Below the pieces are notes generated by a model. That model did no database searches. It was not told the origin of the DNA and worked only from the letters and a program-made list of their open reading frames with translations. From Amycolatopsis sp. MtRt-6 (GTDB lineage Bacteria; Actinomycetota; Actinomycetes; Mycobacteriales; Pseudonocardiaceae): a stretch of 64,000 nucleotides of DNA. Positions within the stretch are counted from its first letter, which is position 1. The number at the start of each line of letters is the position of its first letter. Shown piece after piece: positions 1 through 7,911 of the stretch. The position numbers and the translations under genes are program-made. The DNA is taken from positions 62,001 through 126,000 of the forward strand of contig NZ_JADWPD010000019.1 of assembly GCF_017308975.1 (NCBI RefSeq). Reading direction: 5' to 3'.

Positions 1-90
1 CGGAAGGGCTTGCGGTGGGCGACGCTTGAGGCCACCGCACAGACCGCCGGCGTCACCGACTTCGCCGACTCGTTACCGGAAGGAACAATC

Positions 91-783
91 GTGCGCAAGA
101 TCCTGATCGTCATGTCCGCCGCGAGCATCTGGGAGCGCACCGACGGCTCGGAGTACCCGACCGGATACTGGGCCGAAGAGGTCGCCGCGCCCCACGAGAA
201 GTTCGTGCGGGCCGGCTTCACGGTCGACTTCGCTTCCCCGGGCGGCGTGCTGCAGCCGCTCGACGCCCACAGCGCCGACCCGGAGATCGCCGGCCCGGAC
301 TGCGCGCACTACGTGGCGCACGCCGCGCGGGCGCTGAGTGAGTTCGGTCCGCTGCTCAAGCTGGACGAAATCGACATCGACGACTACGCCGCCGTGGTCA
401 TCCCCGGCGGGCACGGCCCGGTGGTCGACCTCTACCAGGACCGCGACCTCGGCCGGCTGCTCACCGAGGCGGACGCGGCCGGGAAGATCATCGGCGCCGT
501 CTGCCACGGCCCCGCCGGCCTTCTGTCCGCTGTGGACGAAGACGGCGAATGGCTGTTCGCGGGCCGGGAGATGACGGCCTTCACCGACGAAGAGGAGCAG
601 AGCTTCGGCACCGCGGAAGGCGCTCCGTGGCTCCTGGCCGGGACGCTGCGTCAGAAGGGGGCGAAGCATTCCGGGGGACCGGCGTACCAGGCGTACAACG
701 TGCAGGACCGGAACCTCTTCACCGGCCAGAACCCGGCCTCCAGCGCCCCCATGGCCGAGGCCATGATCGGCGCGCTCGAGTAG
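91..783 (+). CDS. DJ-1/PfpI family type 1 glutamine amidotransferase-like protein
   Basis: A 230-residue cytoplasmic protein of the DJ-1/PfpI superfamily, close to the Hsp31-like or glyoxalase III-like class. The nucleophile elbow is visible as AVCHGPAGLL around residues 135-145, with Cys followed by His. An upstream acidic residue typical of the family lies in VVIPGGHGP near residue 110. The frame is open further upstream, but GTG at 91 is preceded by GGAAGGAAC and starts the conserved beta strand KILIVMS, so I choose it. Family members include methylglyoxal-detoxifying lyases, protein deglycases and chaperones; sequence alone does not separate these. It stands alone, with about 290 bp before the next gene. 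Confidence 0.85.
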   Translation: MRKILIVMSAASIWERTDGSEYPTGYWAEEVAAPHEKFVRAGFTVDFASPGGVLQPLDAHSADPEIAGPDCAHYVAHAARALSEFGPLLKLDEIDIDDYAAVVIPGGHGPVVDLYQDRDLGRLLTEADAAGKIIGAVCHGPAGLLSAVDEDGEWLFAGREMTAFTDEEEQSFGTAEGAPWLLAGTLRQKGAKHSGGPAYQAYNVQDRNLFTGQNPASSAPMAEAMIGALE

Positions 784-1032
784 CGAGGAACCCGTGATCG
801 CCGCTCTGCCCCGGCCCGATCCCCCTACGCCGATGCGGACCACCTGACACCGGAAAACGGCAACCGGCCTGCCGCACAAGCCATCCGCCAGGCCGCGTGG
901 CTTCTCGCCGCACTGCCCCCTGCCCGAGGCGGTTCGGCCGAGTGTCTTTCGTGACGGTCTGCCGAACCGGCGGAGGCGTGGCAGTGGTGGACAACCAGGT
1001 TCTGTGCGGCGGGCAGGCGCCACCAGCTATTA

Positions 1033-1051
1033 TTCCAGTTCCAAACTGAAA
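1033..1051. promoter_or_regulatory. Operator-like palindrome upstream of the ROK regulator
   Basis: TTCCAGTTCCAAACTGAAA lies 20 bp before the ROK regulator start. Its core CAGTT-CCA-AACTG is a palindrome with 5-bp arms, extended by A/T-rich flanks. The exact reverse complement recurs at 2291-2309, before the aminotransferase operon. Two identical inverted copies flanking a regulator gene suggest autoregulation and control of the downstream operon. The rest of the 784-1070 gap holds only a 9-bp inverted repeat (930-938/961-969) that could weakly end the first gene. Confidence 0.65.
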
Positions 1052-1070
1052 CCTTTGTTATGGTGGCGGT

Positions 1071-2243
1071 GTGCCGATCAACCCGACCACGCGCGACCAC
1101 AACAAAGCGTCGGTCCTCGACGTCGTTCTCGCTGAGGCGCCCATGACGCGCAACAAGCTCATCGAGCTGACGGGTCTGAGCAAGGCCACGGTGTCGAGGG
1201 CGGTGGAGGAACTGCGGGCCGACGGCTTCGTCGTGGACCGCGGGGTCGACGCGGTCGCCGGTCGTGGCCGGCCGTCCACCTGCCTGGACATTCCCGGCAC
1301 CACCGGGCACGTCGCCGGCGTGAGCTTCGGTGCGCAGACCACCGGTGTTCTCGTGAGCGACCTGAGAGGACGCGAAATCCAGCACGTGATCGTGCCCACC
1401 GCGAACCACGACGACGCCGGCAAGGCCGCCGCCTGGCTGGCCGGCCTGGTCGCCGGCGCCAGCCGGCCCGCGGCAGGGCCGCTGCGCCAGGTCGTCGTGG
1501 CCGTGCCCGGCCGGGTCCGCGACGGTGGCGAGATCTTCGGCCCGGCGGAGTCGATGACCTACCTCGCCGGCTCCCGCCTGCAAGGCGCGCTGGCGGACCT
1601 GGTCGGCGCTCCGGTGCTGCTCGACAGCGATGCGAACGCGTCTTTGCTGGGCATCCTCACCGACGACGTCACGATCGGGAACGCCGCACTCTTCAGTCTC
1701 AGCAGCATGCTCAGCTTCGCCTGCCGCGCCGATCGCGAGCCGGCGCGCGGGAGCACTCCGTCGTTCGGTGACGTCGGCGTGCTCTTCTCCGGAGTGCGCG
1801 GCAAACCTCTCGACGGCCTGCTGAGCACGGGAGGCCTGCTCGCGTTCGCGCGTGAGCAGGGGCTGGGGCTGGAACGCATCGACGATCTCTGGGGTGAGAC
1901 GCACCACGACGAGGCGCGCACGGCGGTGGTGGAGGCGTTCACCACGGCGTTGGTGACTGCTGTGACCACCGTCGTCGTGACCCTGGACCCGGAGTCGATC
2001 TACCTCGTGGGCAGGCTGCGCACGCTGGTCGAGGAAGTCCTGCCGGAGGTGCGCAAACGCCTTGAGGAGCGTCTTCCCGCCGTTCCGCGGGTCACCGTCG
2101 CCACGCAGGTGCTCGGGCTGTCGACAGCGCGTGGCGCGGTGCACTCGTGCCTGGCGCTGGCTCAGGCCCGGTTGCGGGAGGCGCTGCTCGACGCACGTTG
2201 TCAAGCGCCGCAAGCGGACCAGCGGCCCTCGCCCGCCTTCTGA
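1071..2243 (+). CDS. ROK-family transcriptional regulator
   Basis: A 390-residue regulator with an N-terminal winged helix-turn-helix (about residues 15-70, LIELTGLSKATVSRAVEEL) and a ROK/NagC-type actin-like domain. The ROK domain is degenerate: DSDANASLLG resembles the sugar-kinase NDANAAALGE segment, but the zinc-binding Cys cluster and the glycine-rich ATP loop are not apparent, so it is a ligand sensor rather than a kinase. GTG at 1071 is the only in-frame start near the operator. Flanking identical palindromes (1033-1051, 2291-2309) suggest it represses itself and the amino-compound operon that follows. Its ligand is unknown and may not be a sugar, given the neighbours. Confidence 0.85.
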   Translation: MPINPTTRDHNKASVLDVVLAEAPMTRNKLIELTGLSKATVSRAVEELRADGFVVDRGVDAVAGRGRPSTCLDIPGTTGHVAGVSFGAQTTGVLVSDLRGREIQHVIVPTANHDDAGKAAAWLAGLVAGASRPAAGPLRQVVVAVPGRVRDGGEIFGPAESMTYLAGSRLQGALADLVGAPVLLDSDANASLLGILTDDVTIGNAALFSLSSMLSFACRADREPARGSTPSFGDVGVLFSGVRGKPLDGLLSTGGLLAFAREQGLGLERIDDLWGETHHDEARTAVVEAFTTALVTAVTTVVVTLDPESIYLVGRLRTLVEEVLPEVRKRLEERLPAVPRVTVATQVLGLSTARGAVHSCLALAQARLREALLDARCQAPQADQRPSPAF

Positions 2244-2290
2244 GCCGCCCGTGACATCGTCCCGCCGGGGGACGATGTGCACCCAAAAAG

Positions 2291-2309
2291 TTTCAGTTTG
2301 GAACTGGAA
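2291..2309. promoter_or_regulatory. Operator-like palindrome upstream of the aminotransferase-kinase operon
   Basis: TTTCAGTTTGGAACTGGAA is the exact reverse complement of 1033-1051; identity extends to one further base (G at 2290). It lies about 70 bp before the class III aminotransferase start. I infer a binding site for the ROK protein encoded just upstream. Confidence 0.65.
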
Positions 2310-2377
2310 CAACAAATGGTACGGTGAGACCACCAGCGGAGGAGACTCCGGCGGAACCAGACGGAAAGTGACGGCCG

Positions 2378-3727
2378 ATGACTTCGACACTGAGCCGGGC
2401 GATCGCCAACTACCCGAACCGCTTCGACCCGGCCGTGCTGGATGCGCTCCCCGACCGTCTCCAGGACACGATCCGGCGCCGGACCGAGGTGCTGGGACCC
2501 GGCTACACCCTCATCTACCGCACGCCGGTCGAGTTCGTCTCCGGTCACGGCGCGCACCTCGTCGACCGCGACGGCAACGACTACCTCGACGCCTACAACA
2601 ACGTCCCGTGCGTCGGGCACGCGCACCCGCACGTGGTGGCGGCCGTCGCCCGGCAGATGTCGGCGGTCAACACCAACACGCGCTACGTCCAGGACTCGCT
2701 GGTGGACTACGCGGAACGACTGCTCGCGACCTTTCCCGCGGAGTTGTCGAAGCTGAGCGTGGCGTGCAGCGGCTCGGAGGCCAACGACCTCGCGGTGCGC
2801 GTGGCCAGGTTCCACACCGGCGGCACCGGGATCATCGTGACCCGCTGGGCCTACCACGGCATCACCAGCGAGGTCGCGAGCTTCTCGCCGCACCTGGGCG
2901 CGGGATCGCCGCTGGGGCCGAACGTCAGGCTGATCGACCCGCCCGACCCGCGGCTCGTCGCGCCGGGGTCGACGCTGGCCGACCACATGCGTGCGCAGGT
3001 GCGTGGCGCGATCGACGACCTCGAGCGCCACGGCTACCGGCTCGCCGCCCTGATCACCGACTGCGCCCACACCAGTGACGGGATCTTCACCGACCCGGTC
3101 GGCTACCTGAAGGCCGTGGTCGAGGAGGTGCACGCGGCCGGCGGTGTCTACATCGCCGACGAGGTGCAGTCCGGGTTCGCCAGGCTGGGGGAGTCCATGT
3201 GGGGCTTCGCGCGCCACGGCGTGGTGCCGGACATCGTGACCATGGGCAAGCCGATGGGCAACGGGCTGCCGGTCTCCGGGGTGGTCTTCCGCCCCGAGGT
3301 CTCCGACGAGTTCGGGCGCAACGTCCGCTACTTCAACACCTTCGGCGGCAGCTCGATCCCCGTGGCGGCGGCGGCCGCGGTGCTGGACGTCTTCGAGCGG
3401 GAGAACGTGCAGCAGCGGGTCCTCGAAAACGGCAGGGCACTGCGCGCCGGGCTCGAGGAGATCACGCGGGAGTCGCCGTACGTCGCCGAAGTCCGCGGCA
3501 GCGGCCTCTACGTCGGCGTCGAGCTCGTGAAGGACCGGGAGACGCGCGAACCCGACCGTGCGCTCGCCGAGGACGTCATCAACGATCTGCGTGACCGGCG
3601 GGTGCTCATCAGCGGCACCGCGCGCGGGGCGAACGTGCTGAAGATCCGCCCTCCGCTGGCCTTCGACGCCGCTGACGTGACCCGGTTCCTGGAGACCTTC
3701 GCCCAGGTCGCCCGGGACCGGCTGTAG
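2378..3727 (+). CDS. Class III PLP-dependent aminotransferase / phospholyase-like enzyme
   Basis: A 449-residue fold-type I PLP enzyme of aminotransferase class III. Seen directly: phosphate/cofactor loop SGSEAND near residue 131, the cofactor Asp in IADEVQSGF near residue 262, and the Schiff-base lysine in TMGKPMGNG near residue 291. The subgroup containing mammalian AGXT2L1/AGXT2L2 does not transaminate but eliminates phosphate and ammonia from O-phosphoethanolamine or 5-phosphohydroxylysine. The neighbouring APH-fold kinase (start 22 bp downstream) and aldehyde dehydrogenase make a phospholyase role attractive. This is inferred from context; a simple aminotransferase remains possible. ATG at 2378 follows the ROK operator and starts the operon. 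Confidence 0.88.
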   Translation: MTSTLSRAIANYPNRFDPAVLDALPDRLQDTIRRRTEVLGPGYTLIYRTPVEFVSGHGAHLVDRDGNDYLDAYNNVPCVGHAHPHVVAAVARQMSAVNTNTRYVQDSLVDYAERLLATFPAELSKLSVACSGSEANDLAVRVARFHTGGTGIIVTRWAYHGITSEVASFSPHLGAGSPLGPNVRLIDPPDPRLVAPGSTLADHMRAQVRGAIDDLERHGYRLAALITDCAHTSDGIFTDPVGYLKAVVEEVHAAGGVYIADEVQSGFARLGESMWGFARHGVVPDIVTMGKPMGNGLPVSGVVFRPEVSDEFGRNVRYFNTFGGSSIPVAAAAAVLDVFERENVQQRVLENGRALRAGLEEITRESPYVAEVRGSGLYVGVELVKDRETREPDRALAEDVINDLRDRRVLISGTARGANVLKIRPPLAFDAADVTRFLETFAQVARDRL

Positions 3728-3749
3728 CGGCTGACCGGAGGGACGCACC

Positions 3750-4835
3750 GTGACCACCTCACCGCCGGCGGACCCCGGCAGGCGCCTCATGGTCGAAAGC
3801 GGACTGGCGTCGGCCCACGAACCCGTCGACGTGACGCTGGTGGGGACGCTCCTCGAGCAGCACTACCGGCTGCGCGGACGGCTCGCGCGGCTCGCGACGG
3901 AGAAGGACGACACGTTCCGGCTCATGACCGGCTCCGGTGACCACCTCGTGAAGGTGTCGCCGCCGGGTGAGAACGAGAGCGTCGTCGACCTGCAGACCGC
4001 CGCGATGCGCTTTCTGGAGGCCACCGCTCCCGCGTTGCCGGTCCAGCGCGTGCGGCTGACCGTCGACGGGAACGACTGCGTGGCCGTCGGCGGGGACGGC
4101 CACGGAACGCGAATCCTGCGGGTGTTCGGCTTCGTCCCCGGCCCGGTCTGGGCCGGGGCGAACCGGGACGCGCGGCAGCTCGCCGGGGCGGGCGAGATGC
4201 TCGGGCGGATCGACGTGGCACTCGCAGGATTCGCCCACCCCGCCGGCGGGCGGGGGCTGGCGTGGGACATCAAGCACTTCCCCCACCTGGCCGGGCTGGT
4301 CACGCACACGCCGGACGCCGGGCACCGCCGGCTGGCCGGGGAGGTCTCCCGGCTGTTCGGCGAGTTCGTCCTACCGCGCCTGAACGGCCTGGAAACACAG
4401 GTGATCCACGGTGACTACAGCCCGCACAACGTGGTCGTCGACCCGCACGGCGAGCCGTTCGTGACCGGCGTCATCGACTTCGGTGACACGGTGCGCAGCG
4501 CCCTGATCTTCGACCCCGCCGTGCCCATGGCCAACCTGCTCGGCCGCGGCCAGGAGAACCCCTGGCAGGACGCCTGCGCCTTCCTGCAGGGCTACGAGCG
4601 CGTCCGGCCGGTCGAGGATTCGGAACTCGCGCTCCTGCCCGTCGCCGCGCTTGCCCGGCTCACGCTGCGCGCGCTGATCACGAACTGGCGCGCGCAGCGT
4701 GTCCCACAACGGCGTGACTACCTCCTGGCCCACGCCGAAGACGACTGGAGCAACGTCGAGCAGGCGCTCGCCGTGCCCCTCGACGAGGTCGTCGCCCAAC
4801 TCCGCCGAAGCCGAACTCCGAGGAAGCACCCATGA
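3750..4835 (+). CDS. APH-fold phosphotransferase, hydroxylysine-kinase-like
   Basis: A 361-residue protein of the aminoglycoside phosphotransferase/choline kinase fold. The catalytic loop VIHGDYSPHNVV (HGD, then Asn) lies near residue 213 and the metal-binding IDFGD near residue 234. No signal peptide or membrane segment. GTG at 3750 is preceded by GGAGGGAC; the stop overlaps the next gene's ATG by 4 bp. HGDYSPHN followed by GVIDFGD is typical of the AGPHD1/hydroxylysine kinase branch rather than drug-resistance kinases. Together with the class III PLP enzyme and aldehyde dehydrogenase it likely phosphorylates an amino alcohol for beta-elimination. The natural substrate cannot be read from the sequence. 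Confidence 0.8.
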   Translation: MTTSPPADPGRRLMVESGLASAHEPVDVTLVGTLLEQHYRLRGRLARLATEKDDTFRLMTGSGDHLVKVSPPGENESVVDLQTAAMRFLEATAPALPVQRVRLTVDGNDCVAVGGDGHGTRILRVFGFVPGPVWAGANRDARQLAGAGEMLGRIDVALAGFAHPAGGRGLAWDIKHFPHLAGLVTHTPDAGHRRLAGEVSRLFGEFVLPRLNGLETQVIHGDYSPHNVVVDPHGEPFVTGVIDFGDTVRSALIFDPAVPMANLLGRGQENPWQDACAFLQGYERVRPVEDSELALLPVAALARLTLRALITNWRAQRVPQRRDYLLAHAEDDWSNVEQALAVPLDEVVAQLRRSRTPRKHP

Positions 4836-6368
4836 GCCCGACTGTGATCAAGGACGTCCCCAAGCAGCTGTTCATCGCCGGTGCCTGGCAGGACGCGGAG
4901 TCCGGCCGCACCCTGGCCGTCGACGACCCGGCCACCGGCGAGGAGCTGTGCCTGGTCGCCGACGCCTCGCCCGCCGACGGCAGGCGCGCCGCCGAAGCGG
5001 CGGGGGGCGGGCCCGCCCCCCGGGCGGCGGCCCCCCCCCCCCCCCCCCCCGCAGAACGCTCGGCGCCCCCCCCACGCGGCGGGCGGGCCCCCCCCGGGGT
5101 GGGCCGCGACCGCACCCCGCGTCCGCAGCGAGATCCTTCGCCGCGCCTACGACATCATCGTGTCCCGCACCGAGGAACTCGCCCTGCTGATGACCCTCGA
5201 GATGGGCAAACCTCTCGACCAGGCGCGCGGTGAGGTCGCCTACGCCGCCGAGTTCTTCCGCTGGTTCTCCGAAGAGGCCGTCCGCGTCGACGGAGGCATG
5301 ACGACCGCCCCGGACGGCAAGAACCGCCTGATGGTGCTGCGTCAGCCCGTCGGTCCCTGTCTGCTCATCACCCCGTGGAACTTCCCGCTGGCCATGGGGA
5401 CCCGCAAGATCGGCCCCGCGGTCGCCGCCGGCTGCACCATGGTTCTCAAGCCGGCTCCGCAGACCCCGCTGTCCACCCTCGCGCTCGCCGCGATCCTCAC
5501 CGAGGCCGGGCTGCCCGACGGCGTGCTCAACGTGGTCGTCACCTCGGACGCGGCAGGCGTCGTCGAGCCTCTGCTGCGCGGCGGGCAGATCCGCAAGCTC
5601 TCGTTCACCGGCTCCACCCAGGTCGGCAAGATCCTGCTGGCCCAGTGCGCCGACACGGTCGTGCGCGCGTCCATGGAACTGGGCGGCAACGCACCCGTGA
5701 TCGTCTTCGCCGACGCCGACCTGGACATCGCGGTCGAGGGCACGATGCAGGCGAAGATGCGCAACATGGGCGAGGCCTGCACCGCCGCCAACCGGATCTT
5801 CGTCCACAGCTCGCTCGCGGAGGAGTTCGCAGCGCGCCTGGCCGGCCGCATGCAAGCCCTCACCGTCGGCGTGGGCACCGAACCGGGCGTCGACGTCGGC
5901 CCCCTCATCGACGACACGGGCCGCGGCAAGGTCCACCAGCTCGTGCTCGACGCCGTGCGGCACGGCGCCAAGCTCGTCACGGGCGGCGAACTGCCCGACG
6001 GCCCCGGCTGCTTCTACCCGCCGACCGTGCTGACCGGAATCACCGCCGGGGCCGCCATCGCGCGGACGGAGATCTTCGGTCCGGTGGCGGCGCTGCGCAC
6101 GTTCGACGACGAGGACGAGGTCGTCGCCGCCGCCAACGCCACCGACTGGGGTCTCGTCGGTTACGTGTTCACCCGCGATCTCGATCGCGCGCTGCGGGTG
6201 AGCGAGCGGCTGGAGAGCGGCATGGTCGGCCTCAACACCGGGGTCGTCTCCAATCCCGCCGCACCGTTCGGCGGTGTGAAGCAGTCCGGCCTCGGCAGGG
6301 AAGGCGGACGGGCCGGCATGGACGGCTTCCTGGAGTACAAGTACATCGCGATCCCCACGGGGAACTGA
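4832..6368 (+). pseudogene. NAD(P)-dependent aldehyde dehydrogenase, frame interrupted near the N terminus
   Basis: The gene begins at ATG 4832 (ATGA overlap with the kinase) in one frame with a normal start of a succinate-semialdehyde-dehydrogenase-like protein (QLFIAGAWQDAESGRTLAV). From about 5100 to 6368 the protein continues in another frame with all family hallmarks: ITPWNFP, KPAPQTPLS, FTGSTQVGK, MELGGN (general base Glu), GEACTAANR (catalytic Cys) and EIFGPV. The frames are separated by a GC-only block where only about 6-10 residues are expected. The gene is therefore frameshifted as given. The remainder is undamaged, so an assembly or sequencing error is as likely as a real pseudogene. 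If intact, it would oxidise the aldehyde made by the upstream PLP enzyme. Confidence 0.8.
4997..5099. repeat. GC-only low-complexity block with a 20-C homopolymer
   Basis: Bases 4997-5052 contain no A or T and include an uninterrupted run of 20 C (5031-5050); two further runs of 8 C lie at 5066-5073 and 5088-5095. The block sits inside the aldehyde dehydrogenase gene and replaces a short conserved segment with Pro/Gly/Ala-rich nonsense in every frame. It looks unlike any other part of the window and is likely low-quality sequence, although a phase-variable homopolymer cannot be excluded. Confidence 0.8.
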
Positions 6369-6437
6369 CGCCGCGCCGGGGCCTTGCCCCGAGGTGAATC
6401 CGCCGAGGGGCCCCCGTCCGCCCGTGCCGGGCCGGTA

Positions 6438-6455
6438 TAGTCGACAAAAGACAAT
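6438..6455. promoter_or_regulatory. GntR-type operator candidate upstream of its own gene
   Basis: TAGTCGACAAAAGACAAT lies 18 bp before the GntR gene. TAGTCGACAA fits a TNGT-CG-ACNA pattern, reminiscent of FadR-class GntR sites. A closely related sequence (13 of 16 bases) occurs on the opposite strand at 14175-14190, in the promoter of the operon running toward this regulator. Confidence 0.5.
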
Positions 6456-6473
6456 CGGGAGGGCGGCGGGGGA

Positions 6474-7145
6474 ATGGACCGCAAGTTCAAGTGGATCGAA
6501 GACCGGACGACGACGCCGGATGGCGTCTACCGCGTGCTGCGTGCTGCCATCCTCGACGGGACCGTGCCTCCTGGCGGGCCGCTGCGTGAGGCGCACATCG
6601 CCACGGACCTCGGCATCAGCCGGTCCCCGCTGCGCGAGGCGCTGACCAAGCTGGAGGAAGAGGGGCTCATCGTCAAGATCCCCTACCGCGGGGCGTTCGT
6701 CGCGGAGGTGAGCGCTCAGGACATCGCCGAGATCGACGCGATCCGCCTGCTCGTCGAGCCGTACGCGGCCGAGCTCGCTTACGAAGCGCTGCGCGGTCCC
6801 GAGCGGTCGAGGTTCCTGCGGACCGTCGAGGACCTCCACCAGGCCCTGGCGAAGAACGACATCCCGGCCAGCGTCGACGCGCACCTCGGCTTCCACCGGC
6901 TCTTCTACGACCTCTCCGGCAGCGGCGCTCTGCAGAACCTCTGGAACGGCTGGGAGGCCAAGCTGCGGCTCTACCTCAGCGTCGATCACCAGACCTACAG
7001 CGACCCGCGCGAGCTGGCCGTCGAGCACGAGAGGCTGGCCGCGGTCGCGCTGGAGGGTGACATCGACGAGTTCCGCGAGGAGCTAGCCGCCCACTTCCGG
7101 ACGGGACTGAGCGGCAAGGCCGAGGTCCACCCCCGGAAGGCGTGA
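6474..7145 (+). CDS. GntR-family transcriptional regulator with FCD domain
   Basis: A 223-residue regulator. The N-terminal winged helix is clear (about residues 15-75; LREAHIATDLGISRSPLREA is the recognition region), followed by an all-helical FCD effector domain with the metal-ligand pattern of Asp/His residues (AHLGFHRLFYDLSG near residue 140, and a late His in ELAAHFRTG). FadR-class regulators typically repress catabolic operons and respond to small carboxylates or amino acids. The shared sequence at 6438-6455 and 14175-14192 suggests that it controls itself and the convergent eight-gene operon. The stop is 13 bp from the stop of the SDR gene. Confidence 0.88.
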   Translation: MDRKFKWIEDRTTTPDGVYRVLRAAILDGTVPPGGPLREAHIATDLGISRSPLREALTKLEEEGLIVKIPYRGAFVAEVSAQDIAEIDAIRLLVEPYAAELAYEALRGPERSRFLRTVEDLHQALAKNDIPASVDAHLGFHRLFYDLSGSGALQNLWNGWEAKLRLYLSVDHQTYSDPRELAVEHERLAAVALEGDIDEFREELAAHFRTGLSGKAEVHPRKA

Positions 7146-7157
7146 GGCCGGGCCGGG

Positions 7158-7901
7158 TCAGAAGGCGGTGTAGCCGCCGTCGACCGGCAGCACCGCTCCG
7201 GTGATGTAGGTCGATTCCGCGGACGCGAGGAAGAGAACCGCGTCGGCGACCTCTTCCGGGGTGGCGAGGCGCTGGAGCGGGATCTGCGTCTCACGCTCGC
7301 GACGATGGGCCTCGGGGTCGGCGCTGCGCCGGAACGACGCCTCGATGATCGGCGTGACGGTGAGGCCGGGGGCGACGACGTTGACGCGGATGTTGCGCGG
7401 GGCCCACTCGATCGCCGCGCCCTTCGCGAGCATGATGAGGCCGCCCTTGGCCGCGGAGTACAGGACTTCGCCCGCCTTGCCGACCATGCCGAGCCGTGAG
7501 CTGACGCAGACGAACGCGCCTCCCGCGGCGGGCATCAGCGGCGCGAAGTGCTTCATCACCAGGAACGCGCTGAGCAGGTTGCTGTCGAGCACGTTCTTCG
7601 CGGCCTCGCCGGTCATCTCGGTGAGCGGGCTGCTGGCCTGCAGGCCGTGGTTCAGGACGACGACGTCGACGGTGCCGAACGACTCGGCGGCCTGGCGGGC
7701 CAGGGCTTCGACGAACGCCTCGTCGTTGAGATCGCCGGGGACGTACCGGTCGTCGGGCTGCGCCGTGTCGAGTCGCTCCCTCCGGCTGGTGAGCAGCAGT
7801 CGTGCGCCCTCGCGGCGGAAGTGGGAGCTCACCGCCTCGCCGATGCCGCTGCCGGCACCGGTCACCAGCGCCGTCACGTGGTCGAGTCTCATGTCGGGCA
7901 A
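7158..7901 (-). CDS. SDR-family NAD(P)-dependent oxidoreductase
   Basis: A 247-residue classical short-chain dehydrogenase/reductase. TGAGSGIG (cofactor loop, near residue 14), LNHGL (NAG-like motif) and catalytic YSAAK near residue 147 are visible. It ends with the usual ITGAVLPVDGG C-terminal block. A second Met at residue 4 is an alternative start. It is the last gene of the minus-strand operon, 10 bp after the PLP enzyme. It may oxidise or reduce the hydroxy or keto product of the PLP lyase; the substrate is not evident. Confidence 0.88.
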   Translation of the reverse strand: MPDMRLDHVTALVTGAGSGIGEAVSSHFRREGARLLLTSRRERLDTAQPDDRYVPGDLNDEAFVEALARQAAESFGTVDVVVLNHGLQASSPLTEMTGEAAKNVLDSNLLSAFLVMKHFAPLMPAAGGAFVCVSSRLGMVGKAGEVLYSAAKGGLIMLAKGAAIEWAPRNIRVNVVAPGLTVTPIIEASFRRSADPEAHRRERETQIPLQRLATPEEVADAVLFLASAESTYITGAVLPVDGGYTAF

Positions 7902-7911
7902 CTCCTGTGGG

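Noticed and set aside
4872-7028. A 718-codon minus-strand open frame
   Set aside because: It runs antisense to the aldehyde dehydrogenase and GntR genes, is Arg/Gly/Val-rich with no domain, and is the usual GC-rich antisense shadow.
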